Shown: positions 12,069 through 23,740 of the stretch, one piece after another | How the letters are laid out: each line of letters begins with the position of its first letter | How positions within the stretch are numbered: the stretch's first letter is position 1 | DNA from: Neoceratodus forsteri | Taxonomy: Eukaryota; Chordata; Ceratodontiformes; Ceratodontidae | Assembly: GCA_016271365.2 (NCBI GenBank) | Contig: CM057454.1 | Coordinates: 460,542,501 to 460,606,500 of the forward strand | Direction of reading: 5' to 3' | DNA: 64,000 nucleotides | Program-made: the position numbers and the translations under genes | Notes under the pieces: generated by a model | Databases searched by the model: none | Seen by the model: the letters and a program-made list of their open reading frames with translations, nothing else | What the model was told of the DNA's origin: nothing

Positions 12069-13050
12069 GTCTACCTTCTTGTTTGTAATTTTTTTGTGTG
12101 TGATTGGTTTGTTATATAGAAATATATATATAGTATACAATCTGTATGCTTATATTGTCAGTGCAGTGTGCTAGAAAGGATATGACAGTGATATGCACCT
12201 TGCCCTCTTGAGGGAATGATGTCAAAACCCCAGGTATAAAGGAACTATTTCCAGGGTGGGTGGGGTGTGGGTGGGAAGGGGTTGGGCCTAAACTGTGCCT
12301 CACAAAACAATCAGCTAAAAGCTCTGACCCACCGCTGTGATGAGTGCCTTCCTGTCAGCAAGATGCCCTACACGGCAATTTGACAGAGAAAATACCCTGC
12401 TAATCAAACAAAGAAAAATACAAACATCCAAGTCAGACACAGGTAAACCTCCCCAGCCTCAAAACAGCCTGGTGATTTGTGCTCTGAAAGCAGTCAGCCC
12501 CAAAACTGCCTTTTAAGGCACACAGAAATAAACACAAAAAACAGTTTCCACCCTCTGGGGCACTATCTGGGTCAAATACACAGCCTGTAACCTGCACTCA
12601 CTTCAGGACTTATGACAAATTCTTAGCCCAGTGAATAACTCACAGTATTACAAATATTGCAATGCAAACAGTCAATCAATAATTCCAATCAAGTCAGCTG
12701 TGCACAAGGACAGACACAATAAAAAGTATTCAGTCCCTCTGGGTTTAAACTCTTTCTGCACTGAACATTTTAACAATTGTAACAAAAGTAAAGCAAGGTC
12801 CACCTCTCTCTGTTGATTGAAAGACTGTCTTTCCTGATAATTCTAAGTTCCTTATTTCACCTTTCAGTTAGAAGTAGCCTCCACCTGAAGAATATTAGCT
12901 TTTCTGATGAACTGCTACAAACCAAAGACAATTGTAAATTGTAAGGTTCACCTCCCCCTCTGTTGTGAGCACAACTCACTTTCTTGCATATCCTAAGTTC
13001 AGTATTGCAGCTTCCAGCCAGAGGTAGCTTCACCTGAAGACTATTAGCTT
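12069..13050 (-). promoter_or_regulatory. CR1 copy X 5' UTR
   Basis: Homologous to 8,976-9,715 but with about 230 bp that copy Y lacks (around 12,505-12,735). No open frame. The region before 13,050 repeats two related blocks (CACCTCCCTCTGTTG ... AAGTTC at about 12,800 and 12,950), a short internal duplication also present in copy Y. Confidence 0.5.
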
Positions 13051-13336
13051 GAAAAGGTGCCATGCTGTGTATCAATCCACAACAGGTACATTTGTTCACA
13101 GTCAGGCTACTGTGCACTTGTAAGCTTGCAATTCAAAACTGCTGTGGGGTGGGTTGAGTCGGCATCGATCATACCCAGTAAGCAGGCAGACTTTGCAAGT
13201 GATTACAAAGTGGGTGAAAAATGGGAGAGGTGGTGTGGGAATGCATACCTACAGTCCCCATTGGGAAGGGAAACATTTTAGCAACAAGTGAAACTTTGCA
13301 AACACCAAATATTGCCTGCAAGCAGTCGCCAACTGT
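13051..13336 (-). other. ERV-A leader, second part, with possible primer-binding site
   Basis: Between the 5' end of CR1 X and the probable LTR. On the minus strand the LTR edge ...CCTGACA is followed after two bases by TGGCGACTGC, the position and TGG start expected of a retroviral tRNA primer-binding site. I could not assign the tRNA. Otherwise no recognisable content. Confidence 0.35.
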
Positions 13337-14014
13337 CAGGAGGTTTAAACCTCACTCCCAGGTTCTTGGCAATAATGGGCATGCAAGGAATCACAGACAC
13401 ATTGCACAAGAGTAATAACGCTTGTTAATTACTACCAAAAGGAAAAGCACAGTTGCCCTAAGCAGTTCTTAACAATAGGAACTGGGAGCCAATGCTAAGC
13501 ATTCCCTATACCTCGAGGAATCTCCGTGTCTTCTGGGGTCTCTGAGGTAGAAGACATAATGTCTTACATTATATACCTATGATAATTACCATGGTTACTG
13601 TAAGATAAAAACATTTCTAGTTACGGAGATGAGCCCTATTGGCTAAATTAGAGGTGACTCCACAGTCCAAGATAACATTATACAATTTTGTAGTAGGCAT
13701 CACTTTGTAGAAACAAAGAGGTACAGTTTGTATATAGCTGTGTAATAATACAAATCATCAGAAGATGGCAATGCAGACTCATATATCATAATCATTACTA
13801 GGACACAGATGTCCTAACATCTTGTAAGCAAGAAATACATGTGTATATTGGAAAGTAAAGTGTATAACAATAATATGCATACATATCCTGGCATCTACTC
13901 TTATACGATAGATGCCCCTTAGCCTTATATGTTAGTATAACATATACCTAGATGCTAGCTGTCTGCAGTGTGTAGCTGTGGGTGTACCAGTTAGAGTGCA
14001 GGGACCTTGTGTAA
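13337..14014 (-). repeat. Probable 5' LTR of ERV-A
   Basis: About 680 bp, AT-rich, non-coding, lying just beyond the gag leader. On the plus strand it begins TGTCAGGAGG and ends GTGTAACA, so the minus-strand copy starts TGTTACAC and ends CCTGACA (TG...CA termini). The same TGTTACAC start occurs next to the polypurine tract of ERV-B. A minus-strand TATATAA is present near 13,575-13,585. No second LTR copy of this provirus is in the window for comparison, so the boundaries are tentative. Confidence 0.45.
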
Positions 14015-14273
14015 CAGTGAGGAAGTATTTCTTCACAGAGAGGGTTGTAGATGCATGGAACAGCCTTCCTGAGGAGGTCATAGAGTCAAAAACAGTGGGG
14101 GAATTCAAGAATGCATGGGACAGACATAAGGCATTTCTAGTGGGGGGTAGGAGGAAGTAGGTTGTTGGTTAACTAGGATCGGGCAGCTTATCCATTAGGT
14201 AGAGAAATGGGCAGACTAGGTAGGCCAAGCGGTCCTTATCTGCCATTAAATTCTATGTTTCTATGTTATTTAT
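14015..14273 (+). mobile_element. CR1 3' end fragment
   Basis: Plus strand, 5'-truncated. It reads through the CR1 C-terminal block (RKYFFTERVVDAWNSLPEEV, FKNAWDRHKAF) to a stop at 14,158-14,160, then the 3' UTR with GGTAGGCCAAGCGGTCCTTATCTGCC and the terminal TTCTATGTTTCTATG tail. Same subfamily as copies X and Y. Extreme 5' truncation is usual for CR1 insertions. Confidence 0.88.
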
Positions 14274-14828
14274 GCTTACTAATGTACTATGCTATTGTTC
14301 AGTGACTAGGAGAGCAATTCTAGTGGAATCCTTCTGGAACAAAAGCAGAAGCTTGGCATGATTGGATGATCATGACAGGGGTAAGGATCCATATCCTATA
14401 CTCTGTGCTGTGAACACTGTGATGTTTCAATGTCACTAGATCACTTAACCACATAGGTCAATACAGGTTGTATGTACAATGGGGAGTCTATCTGTTTTTG
14501 TTAAAAGTTCTGTTTCCTGATTCAAGGGACTGTTGTGAAATGGGGGAGGGAGGAAGGGACCACTTTAGCATGCATGGTTATTCATGAATGCACTGGATAG
14601 TGCTTCTAGGGCACTTGTTATGTGGGTTATGCCATGCACATCAACTTCAGTGAGTGCAAACCAGCTTTTTCATTAAGTTACGCTATGTGGAGGAGGGTAC
14701 TTTGATTGTCTATATATTTGCATTACTTCTAAATGTATTTATTTTATTGATACTATCTTTTGATTGCAATTTCTTCTTCTTCCCTACTCTCTATTTTCCT
14801 CTTTAAGGCAGAGACAGTCTTGAAGTGT
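14274..14828. other. No recognisable feature
   Basis: About 550 bp between two LINEs. No open frame, repeat or motif that I can support. The last part (after about 14,690) could be upstream sequence of the following L1/Tx1-like element. Confidence 0.3.
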
Positions 14829-14900
14829 CACTTTGTGATATACAGTATTTGGTGATTTTTAAAGCATGTAAGGTGCTTATTAATTACACTTAGTTTACAA

Positions 14901-15640
14901 ATGGCAGGATGTGATAAGCTTACACTAATTACTTGGAACATCAGGGGCATGAACCACAAAGTAATGAGATACACTGTACTTAGATACACAAAAAATGTAA
15001 ATGTATTGGTGGCATTTCTACAAGAGATACATTTGAAAAAGGACCACTGCCCATTAATGCAGGGGGAGTGGGTGGGGCACATTTTTTAAGGCAGGAAATA
15101 GCTCTAAAATGCTGGGGTCTTAATTCTGGTTAAAAGAAATTTGAACTTCCTCCCATGCACAGTAGTAGAGGAACCCACTGGTCACTTTATTATAGTTAAT
15201 GGCAAATTAAGTGAAGAGTATTTTGCATTCATCAATATTTATGGTCCCACTGTCCCATCCCACAACCTTTTTAATAAGATTTTTACAAAAAACCAAAGGG
15301 CTCCTAGATGGTACTATTTTATTGGCAGGGGACACAAATAGCATATTAGATCCCACCTTAGACAGATCTACTTTTAGATCAAGAAGGAACAGAGCTGATA
15401 AAGTCCTGAGTGACCTTACAGACAACTTATAGCTAGTAGATGCATGGTGGGTGTTTCATTCAAATGTAAAAGAATACACATTTTGGTCACAATGTAATGA
15501 ATCAGGGTCCAGCATATATTAAGTGCTGTATATGCACCAAAGGACTTTATTAATATAATTATTAATGCTACAATTGAAAGACAGGTAATTTCAGACCACT
15601 GCCCTGTTGCAATATTCTTCAGTATGGTCATTAAGCCAAA
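14901..15640 (+). pseudogene. L1/Tx1 ORF2, APE endonuclease domain
   Basis: Begins MAGCDKLTLITWNIRGMN, the first APE motif (WN[IV]RG), then FLQEIHL at about 15,020 with the catalytic Glu. It continues through FINIYGPT at about 15,230 and GDTNSILDPTLDRS at about 15,330-15,370, and ends with SDHCPV at about 15,594-15,611 (the SDH catalytic motif). Frameshifts and stops split it at about 15,089, 15,300 and 15,430. Endonuclease of this type nicks the target DNA to prime reverse transcription. Confidence 0.85.
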
Positions 15641-18600
15641 CAGAATTCAACAGTGGAAAATTAATAACTTAGAATTGGACAATATAATGCTTTTTGAAAA
15701 GGTTGAAAATAGCATAACTGGGTTCTTATCTCTTAATAACCCCGATGATACCTTCTGGGGCAATACTTGGGATTGTCTTAAGTGTTATTTGAGGAGCCTT
15801 TTGATTAGTGAAGCTTCAACTTTCAAGAAACAGAATCTACAAAAACAAAAAGAAAGCCTTGCTAAAGTAAAAGACCTAGAGAAAACATTGCTCATTTCTA
15901 ACACATTGGCAGATTGGAATAATTGGACCAAACTTAAAAGGGAATATGATGAAAACCCTAAGAAGCTAGATGGCATTTGCCATCAGGAAGGCAAAAGTAA
16001 ATTATGTTGATTCAGATCCAAGGGCAGTTAAAATTACAGCTATTAGGTTAAGACAAAATGATGGGACAACTAATATCACAGCTATTAAGGGAAATCACAA
16101 TGGTAACATTATCTCTGGTCATAAGCAGATAAATGAAGAATTTCTGAAATTTTATAAAGATTTATACCATAAAGAAGAAGGTCCTCCTAGGGGATCCCTG
16201 GAAATATTTTGTGAGGGCCTATGTATTCCAACTGTCCCAATGTCCTTTAATGAAATATTAGGGGGTCAGATATCAGTGGGTGAGGTCTTAGATGCTGTAA
16301 AGCAAGTCAAGGAAAATAAAGCATCTGAACCTGATGGTTACGCCTCAATCTTTTATAACAAATTACGCCTCAATCTTTTATAACAAGTTCTATAATAAGC
16401 TTGTGCCAGTGTTAGCAGAGATGTTTAATGAGGCATTGATGACACGGTACCTTTCAAAGGAAATGACCAAAGGTTTAAGTTCACTTATACACAAACAGGG
16501 GAAGGATCCCTTATCTTGCGACAATTATATGCCTATATCCCTAATTAATGCTGATGTTAAACTGTTGGTGAAGGTCCTCTCAAACAGATTGGAAAAAGTA
16601 GTACATTTACTTATTTCTAAACAACAGATAGGATTCATGAAAGGCAGGATCTCTGCATATAATATGAGGAAACTTTTCTACATCATGCACGCAGCAAACA
16701 GGAGTCAGATACCTAGTGGTCTACTATCTCTTGAGGCCAAAAAGGCATTTGACCAGATCTCATGGTCACATATGTTTGAAAAACTTAGGTTATATGGATT
16801 TCTGGACACTCTTATTAGCTGGGATAGCTTTTTATATCAGAACTCTAGTTCTGTAGTTGTGACTAATGGTGTGATATGTTCTCATTTCGAGTTTGGAAGA
16901 GTTACCTGGCAAGGGTACCCTCTATCCTGTCTATTATTCAATCTGACAATAGACCCACTAATAAGAAGGCTTATTTATGATAAAGGTATTAAGGGAATCA
17001 GAGTGGGTCAGAGTGAACACCTGCTAGGTGCATACACTGACCACATACTCCTTATGGTATCTGAACTGTCTATTTCTCTACCCAAAATTATACAAACAAT
17101 TTAGGAATTTGGTGTGTTGTCAGACTACAGGTTAAACACGAACAAAATCACATTTCTGCCTCTGAACAAATATTGTATTAAAGAGGAAATTACTGCAGTT
17201 GGGTTCACCTGGGCCAAAGAAAATATAGAATATTTAGGAATCAACGTCTTTAACACATTACGCAAGTCAATTACTAAAAATATATCAGAGACTAAAAACA
17301 GGGTATGTGAGGACCTCATTAAGTGGAACAAGCTACCACTAGGGTTGCGGGGCAGGCTAGACTCTATTAACATGACTCTTCTATCCAAAATGTTATACCT
17401 TTTTATGATGATACAATGTTGTTTTATCAAAAAATGGATTCAGGGCATATCTTCCCAGGTCACCAAATACATTTTGGGATATAAAAGGAATAGGATGACA
17501 TATGCTAAGATATACAGAGTTAAAAATAAAGGAGGGCTAAAAGTTCTGGATTTTTATTTATACTTTCTACTAGCCAGGGCAGCACAACTAGCAAAGCGGG
17601 TTCAGGAAGAGATAGTGCAGAACTATATTCCTGATTGGGTATACATTCAAAGAGAGATTATGAGTTGTCAGGGAAAAGGTTTGAAATCTTTCTTATAGGA
17701 TAAATCTCCCAAGCCAGAAAATGACAAAATATTGTCAGACACAATCAGATAAATAAAGCAGATTGGTCTTCTCCTAAAACTTAACATTAACAGTCTAGGG
17801 CGCAACCAATTTGGAACAATCCTGACTTCTCACATAATGGTCATTTATTTAATAATCTAACATGGAAACATGAAGGACTCTGCACAGTTAAGGATATACT
17901 GGATAATGGTTAATTTATTTAATTTAACAGCCTAGTAGATAGACATAACATCTCTGCTCTGGACAGTGTTTTGCATGATTCTCTCAAAGATGAGATTCAA
18001 AGTAAACTTGATCTCTCTATACAGGTTAATGACTATTCTAAGTCACTGATGGCTTGTATACTTCTGTCTTCCTCTAGATCCTCATTCTATAGGAACTGAT
18101 AAGGGGCTCAGCTTCTGAGTCAACACAGTCATGGTCTCAAGCTTTGGGGGGTGTGCAGATGAATGGGACTGGAAGAGAATATGGTCTCTACCATTTCAAA
18201 CATTTAGCATGGTAAATATGAGACTAATACAGTTTAAATTCATAATCTATACTATACTCCCTATCAAAGATTTAGGATGGGACTATCTACCACTGCTACT
18301 TGCCACAAGTGTAAGTCTGGTAATGGTACACTGTTGCATATGTTCTGGGAATGCCTCTTGGTTCAGTCACTCTGGAGGGAAATAGAAAGCTTTTTTAGAG
18401 GTTACCCTATGATAACAAATCATACTGAGGCAGCTACATGCATCTTAGAGCATTTGGACAGATCCAAATACTGGTTATATGAATAAAAACATACCCTGAT
18501 CTTCATTGGCATGGCTGTTAGACATGTGTTATTAAAATACTGTCTGAAAGAAAACATTCCTACTATACAAGAATGAAGGCACAATTTATAAGATATTCTT

Positions 18601-18697
18601 AGGACTTGAAAAACTAGCAATGCCCTTAAAGGATCAGACTTTCAAATTTGATAAGAAATGGGATATCATATACAAAGCCTTGACCACACCAATGTAA
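15624..18697 (+). pseudogene. L1/Tx1 ORF2, reverse transcriptase and C-terminal domain (dead)
   Basis: Follows the endonuclease in shifting frames. A helical linker runs to about 16,160 (EEFLKFYKDLY), then the RT: KENKASEPDGY near 16,315, MPISLINADVKLL at about 16,530-16,570, QQIGFMKGR near 16,625, LSLEAKKAFDQISW near 16,725-16,765. The catalytic box reads YTDH at 17,033-17,044 where the family has [FY]ADD, so the second Asp is lost. The C-terminal part has EYLGINVF near 17,230, a Cys-rich knob (CHKCKSGNGTLLHMFWEC) at about 18,303-18,356 and the WDIIYKALTTP terminus. Residues 17,700-18,130 are heavily broken. Confidence 0.87.
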
Positions 18698-19035
18698 ACA
18701 GATAACATTTCCCATCACTCATAGGACAGGGTAATGGTTTGCGGTACTCCTGGTATTCCTTTGCTGAGTCATTTGTAGACATTATGATTGCCACCTTTGC
18801 CTTCTCTTTTTATTTTCTCTCTGCAGTCCTATGACTTTTAATGTGAAGAGAATCATTTCTATTTCTGAAGTCATGAAATATTTCTGAAGTCATGAAATTG
18901 TACTTGTTTTACTGGTTCACACATACATTTAGCAGTTGGACTCCTGTTTATGGTCCTTTATACAGTTTGATGATTTGTACACTAATGGAAAAGGGTTGAT
19001 TTTAAAAATATATTTACAGACAATAAATTACATTT

Positions 19036-21150
19036 TTTCTTTTTAATGTAAAACTAATTCCAATTTTGTTAGATACTTATAATAGTACTTTAGGAAATAT
19101 ACTTATGTTTTTTATGTATTTTAGAAAACTTTCCATTGTAAGTGATCAGCCATGTACTTATAGCAGTTTTGCATGATTATTTTGCTCTTGAAATGTACTT
19201 AATACAAATAATAAAAATATATTGACAAAAACATAAGAAACAGAAAGTAATACCACTGACTTAAAAACTTCAAGTATTTCTGACTCTTTTTGACAGCCAG
19301 AGACAAGCCAAACTATCTGAGTTAGAAGAAGGCAGTGGCTCAAATGTGATGAAACACCCAGCCATATAACAACAACAGTATAAGTCCCATGCAACAGTAC
19401 AAATAAATACTGCATTAAACATTTAAGGCAAGAAAGCATTTAAAAGTGAAAACTCATCACACTATCCAGACTTTTTTCTGGCAAAAAATAAACATATTTG
19501 AGAAGCAACTTATGCATGTTCCTTCTTTAAGATGGAAAATATCAGTGGCCTGGGACTAAAGTCATTCTGAAGCTTGAAAGATTCTTCTTATTTAGGTTAG
19601 ATTCTTTAAAAATAAGTAGTCGTACAGTAGGTCAGGAATCAGTTTAGGCACCACAACTATGAGTCACCATTTTGAAAGATCACATCCTCAGGTACCAGAG
19701 GAGTAATCCTATTGATTTTGGCCCTCAACATAAAGCAAGTAATGTTAATTAGAAGGAAGTAGAGTTGAGACTGTAAGGGTGCTTCTGCTGGTTTTGATGA
19801 AATTGGTACTACACAGAGAAAACAAATTGTCATTGTAGGTAGGCAATATTATTTATACAGGATAAGACCATTGGAGTTATAAAACTCTATTTTTAATATC
19901 ATCTTGATAAAGTTTTGAAAGTACACATGTTATGCAAAGAATAACAATTATAGGACTTAGACAGAAGGTGAGTACTCTTCTGCTTAGCAGTACCCCCTCC
20001 ACTGGCACATATAGGCAGAGGCAGTACAAGTCATCAGAAAGAATAAGTGATAGAAGAAAAAAAAGGGTTACAGTTGTAACCATCAAGCTTTATAAATATT
20101 ACCAGATATTTTGCAATATTTCCAAAATGATTTTCTGGAAATTTCATTGGCTGCCCTGCAGGGGTACTGAAGATAATTAGGCAGGCAAGACATTTCTCTA
20201 GAGGTGCAGCAGAAATTTCAGGAAATATCCAGTCATGTAATGGGCTTCAACTGTACAGTACTTTCCAAATCCCTAAATGATCATCATCGCAATTACACTA
20301 GTATGAGTTCATTTGACAGACTATAAAAAGCATTAACTATAATGACAACTTTAATCTCAAGAATATATAACAATTGCTTAAAATGCTTTCTTGCTTCTGT
20401 TAACTGATATGAGGACAATTGCACATCTGACTGCTAACCAGGCATCTTTTCAAGACAGCAATATATTGTGTTGCTTTTTAAAATAATCTAGAGATTTTAC
20501 AAATAAACTGCCCTACCATTTTCTCTTTTATCATAATGTGGGATGAGAAAAAAATAATGTATATTGTATTAGGAATTCTTAATCTGCATTCACTAAGTGT
20601 GGATTCCTACAGGTGTGAGGTTCCTACATATCTAGCCCTTAATATATTGGAATCATAGGACTGGAATCTGAACTTAGTAAAAGAGTATTGTAAGCATATA
20701 TCAAAATGTTTAATTGAATAGGGTTCTAATTCAGGCCAGTTCGTAGCAACAAACCACAAGCTAAATGTTCTACCATCTTACGCTTCGGTTTCTTTGTGTT
20801 TCTCTATTCTACTTACTCTCATATGACAATTGAATATATGATAAAGTTACAGATATTCTCATCTCGGCTAATGGAAGTAGGGTGGACACATTAGCTTTCT
20901 CTAGAACTATTTCCAGTTGCAGTAAAAGGCCTGAATTTAAACCTGAATTACAACATTTCTGAATTCTTGATAAGCTAAATATGGTAAACATGATGAAGCC
21001 ACAAACAGTATGAAAAAAACATTTGTATGGGCATTTACTTCTATGTTAATCTGATCCAATTCAGCCCTTACTCCACAGGCCAAAATACCCCAGGGAAGGG
21101 CCATCCATTTTTCTCAAGAATTTTACAAATTTTTGTTCAAGGTACCAAGC
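19036..21150. other. AT-rich stretch without recognisable genes
   Basis: About 2.1 kb of unique-looking AT-rich DNA between the L1/Tx1 and a CR1 copy. The longest open stretches (about 80-90 codons) have no recognisable motifs and biased codons. I see no terminal repeats. It could be original host DNA. Confidence 0.4.
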
Positions 21151-22525
21151 TTAAATATTATGTTAATGGAATCACTGCTGAAGGAAAGGATTGTGAAATA
21201 TATTGAATCCAGTGGGTTACAATTCCCAAGAAAGCATGGGTTCACAAGGGGAGATCATGTCAAATGAACTTGATAGAGATCCTTGGCTTGGTGACAAAGG
21301 ATTTAGATCAGGGTGGAGCAGTAGATGTGACCTACATAGATTTCAGTAAGGCTTTCAACACCATTCCTTATAGGAGACTAGTAAGCAAGCCTGGTAGCTT
21401 AGGAGTGTGTCCAAAGGTGGTAAACTAGGTAAGAAATAGGTTAGGGGATAGGAGACAGAGGGTGGTGGTAAATCAAGTTCACTTCAAGGAAGGGAAGGTG
21501 ACCAATGGGGTGTGTCATGGATCAGTGCTGAGATCGGTCTTCTTTAATGTCTATACAAGTGACATTGCAGAGGAGCTAGAAGGGAAGGTTTGCCTCTTTG
21601 CAGATAACACCAAAACCTGCAATATGGTGGATACTCCAGGAGGGTGGAAAGGATAAGCAGAGACCTGAGAAAACTAGAAGAGTGATCAAGGGTATGGCAG
21701 CTGGGTCTCAATGTAAACAAATACCAAATACAACACTTAGGGAACAGAAACCCAGGGGTGGAGTACAAAAGAGCTGGAGCAGTATTGATGACTACCAAGC
21801 AGGAAACAGACCTGGGGGTAACCATATCAGCTGACTGAAATGTGGCCAGGCAGTGTGACAAGGCAGTTGGGAGGACTAGTGGGATGCCGGAGTGCATAAG
21901 GAGGAATATCACCAGCAGAAAGAGAAAGGTGGTGTTACCTGTGTATAGATCACTGGTAAGACCAAACCTAGAGTACTGTGTCCAGTTCTGGAGCCCATAT
22001 CTCTGGAAGAACATAGACCTAGTGGAGGTGATCCAGTGGAGGGCAACTAAAATGGTGTGGGGTCTGCATCAAAAGTCCTATGAGAAGAGACTAAAATACC
22101 TCAATATGTACACCTTGGAAGATGGGGGGGATATAATAGCAACCTTTAAAAACCTCACGGGGCTAAGCAAACTACAGTAAGGAAGTATTTTTCAGAAGAA
22201 AAGTTTCTCAAGGACAAGAAGACATGCTATGAAGTTGGAGGGATAGATTCAGCAGAGAGGTGGAGAAGTTCTTCATCCCAAGAATACTGGTAGAATCCTG
22301 GAACAGACTTCCAGTGGAGGTGGTGGATGCAAAAGCAATGGCAGTGTTCAGGAATGCATCTGATAGGCACAAGGTAATCAGAGCAGAAAGAAAGGGGGGA
22401 GGGAAAAGGAGTTGTAAATCAAGTACATTCTGTGGTAATAATGTAAGTAGAGAACAATGGGCAGACTGGGTGGGTCAAGCAGTCCTTATCTGCAGTCAAA
22501 TTCTATGTTTCCATGTTTCTTTTTT
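21151..22525 (+). mobile_element. CR1 LINE, second subfamily, 5'-truncated
   Basis: Plus strand. It starts within the RT (KERIVKYIESSG region), continues with FSKAFNTIPYRRLV and SDIAEELEGKVCLFADN; the catalytic FADD is FADN near 21,600-21,610. Next come [22 protein letters not shown] at about 21,965-22,030 and the FFIPRILVESWNRLPVEVVD C-terminal block at about 22,265-22,330. The 3' end is GGGCAGACTGGGTGGGTCAAGCAGTCC ... ATTCTATGTTTCCATG at about 22,455-22,520. It differs from copies X/Y throughout, so a distinct subfamily. Several stops and frameshifts. Confidence 0.87.
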
Positions 22526-23116
22526 TTTGCTCCCCCTGCCCCTGGGCCAGCCACTCCTTCAGGCTTTCTAGGCCCCACACCTACCTCCCCCAACCTCCAC
22601 CTCACATTGCAGCCAACACCCCAGGGCAATCCAGCATAACCCTTTTCTGGATGGGTCCCTCTCCTCTGAGGGGGAAGGCACTCATGGGATGACCAGCGCA
22701 CTCTTCAATTGGGCCTGGGTGCTGCTGCTGAGGCAGGTATGGCTGGCTACTGGGCTTCTGTGTCAGCAGGGCTGGCCACCATCATCTGGTCAGCCCATGA
22801 GCTGCTTTTCCTCCCTGTTTTTATCCCCTGGGGCATGGTGTACCACAGATGTCTGGGCACATGATGGCATCCACAACACCCCCAGTCAATGGAGCCAGTG
22901 TGCTGCCAAACTCTCTGCCTATGCCAGGAGTGAGCAGGCACCAGACTGCATCCCCACCCTCCCCCGGGAGAAGGCAAGCAGTTTCCGATGTTCAAGCCTT
23001 CTCCATCCCCGGTCAGCCCTCTGGTGCCCCAGATGCATTCCCGAGCTTGGGTCACTGGTGTCACAAGAGGAAATCCAATCACTGCACTGATGGGCCAGCA
23101 TTTCTATGTTTCTAAT
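22526..23116 (+). mobile_element. GC-rich CR1-derived chimaera (5' end joined to 3' tail)
   Basis: Directly after the preceding CR1. About 590 bp of unusually GC-rich sequence whose plus-strand frame from 22,689 to 23,090 ends in a Cys-pair and coiled-coil-like stretch (LWCPRCIPELGSLVSQEEIQSL) resembling the ORF1 start of CR1. It then passes straight to GATGGGCCAGCATTTCTATGTTTCTA, a CR1-type 3' tail. I read it as the 5' UTR and ORF1 start of a CR1 fused to a 3' end, that is an internally deleted element. An unrelated GC-rich insertion is the alternative. Confidence 0.35.
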
Positions 23117-23740
23117 TGCTTCTTAAACCTCAGCTGCAGACAAAATCTTTGAGACCAGTTTAGAATGTGCAGCTACCACAGCTGGAAGAAAAGAAGCCCC
23201 ACTATATAGCCTGCTGAACATCTCTTGCACCAAAGGAGTCAAGTCTATTTGTTTGCCTATTAAATTGATGTTCTCAGTCCACCTGTGAATGAAAGAAAAA
23301 AAATAATCCTGCTATAGATATGATGTAATAACCAATCTTTTTTCCATGAAGTTTCCATGTATATGATGAAGAAAATTAAATGCCAAAGTGTTACTCTAGG
23401 CTCTTACTCAGGTTTACTTGTAATTTTGAAGAGAAGCAAAATGTATTGACGTGGTTCAGAAGATTATGAAGGCCAGATTAGACCAAAATTAACAGGACAA
23501 TATCATCAGCATACTGTAGGACAGCCAACCCAGTAAATTTTTGTAAGTCTTCTGAAAAAGGGTCCTGTCATCAAGACACAGGTCAGGAAGCATAGGGAAA
23601 ACCAGGAGCAGTTGTAGAATTCACCAAAAATATTCATTTACAGTAGCAGTAACATAAAAAGAAATAACCTTGCTCAGAATAACTACGTACAGAGGAGAAA
23701 TACAGTGGTTTTACTTAAGTCTCTGTGTCTCTTTTTCTTC
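23117..23740 (-). pseudogene. Old non-LTR reverse transcriptase fragment
   Basis: Minus strand. The motif LQYADDIVLL (about 23,495-23,525) is the RT catalytic box, followed by LQVNLSKS (about 23,415) and YTWKLHGKKIGYY (about 23,350), the order seen downstream of the active site in non-LTR retrotransposons. A stop-free 50-codon piece at 23,280-23,126 may be the thumb or C-terminal part. There are stops between pieces. The clade could not be decided; it is not CR1-like at the level of motifs. Confidence 0.5.

Larger units (their letters stand above)
9716..13050 (-). mobile_element. CR1 LINE copy X, 5' half
   Basis: Continuation of the element starting at 3,482 after the nested copy Y. It begins inside the RT N-terminal region (FKSSFRTLSSVNGL on the opposite strand marks the homologous block also seen at about 6,600) and runs through linker, endonuclease, ORF1 and 5' UTR. 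Joined with 3,482-5,026 it accounts for a nearly complete CR1 of about 4.9 kb. The exact 5' end is uncertain: similarity to copy Y stops at about 13,050, where Y's own 5' end lies. Confidence 0.88.
14829..19035 (+). mobile_element. L1/Tx1-group LINE, ORF2-only copy
   Basis: Plus-strand non-LTR retrotransposon of the L1/Tx1 group. It starts just before an ATG at 14,901 that opens an APE endonuclease and ends in ORF2 codons to a stop at about 18,697, followed by a 3' UTR to roughly 19,035 with an AATAAA near 19,020. No ORF1 precedes it, so it is 5' truncated or internally deleted. An unusual local event is a 24-bp tandem duplication (ACGCCTCAATCTTTTATAACA twice) at about 16,339-16,386. A 20-bp tandem repeat (ATTTCTGAAGTCATGAAAT) sits in the 3' UTR at about 18,860-18,900. 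Confidence 0.85.

Noticed and set aside
9716..13050. A 3'-truncated CR1 or a tandem duplication of CR1
   Set aside because: Its edge coincides exactly with the break in the 3,482-5,026 copy, so both are halves of one element split by a nested CR1.
23126..23284. Possible host exon on the minus strand with a good polypyrimidine tract and acceptor
   Set aside because: It lies just downstream of a YADD reverse-transcriptase box and a thumb-like block on the same strand, so a LINE C-terminal fragment explains it better.
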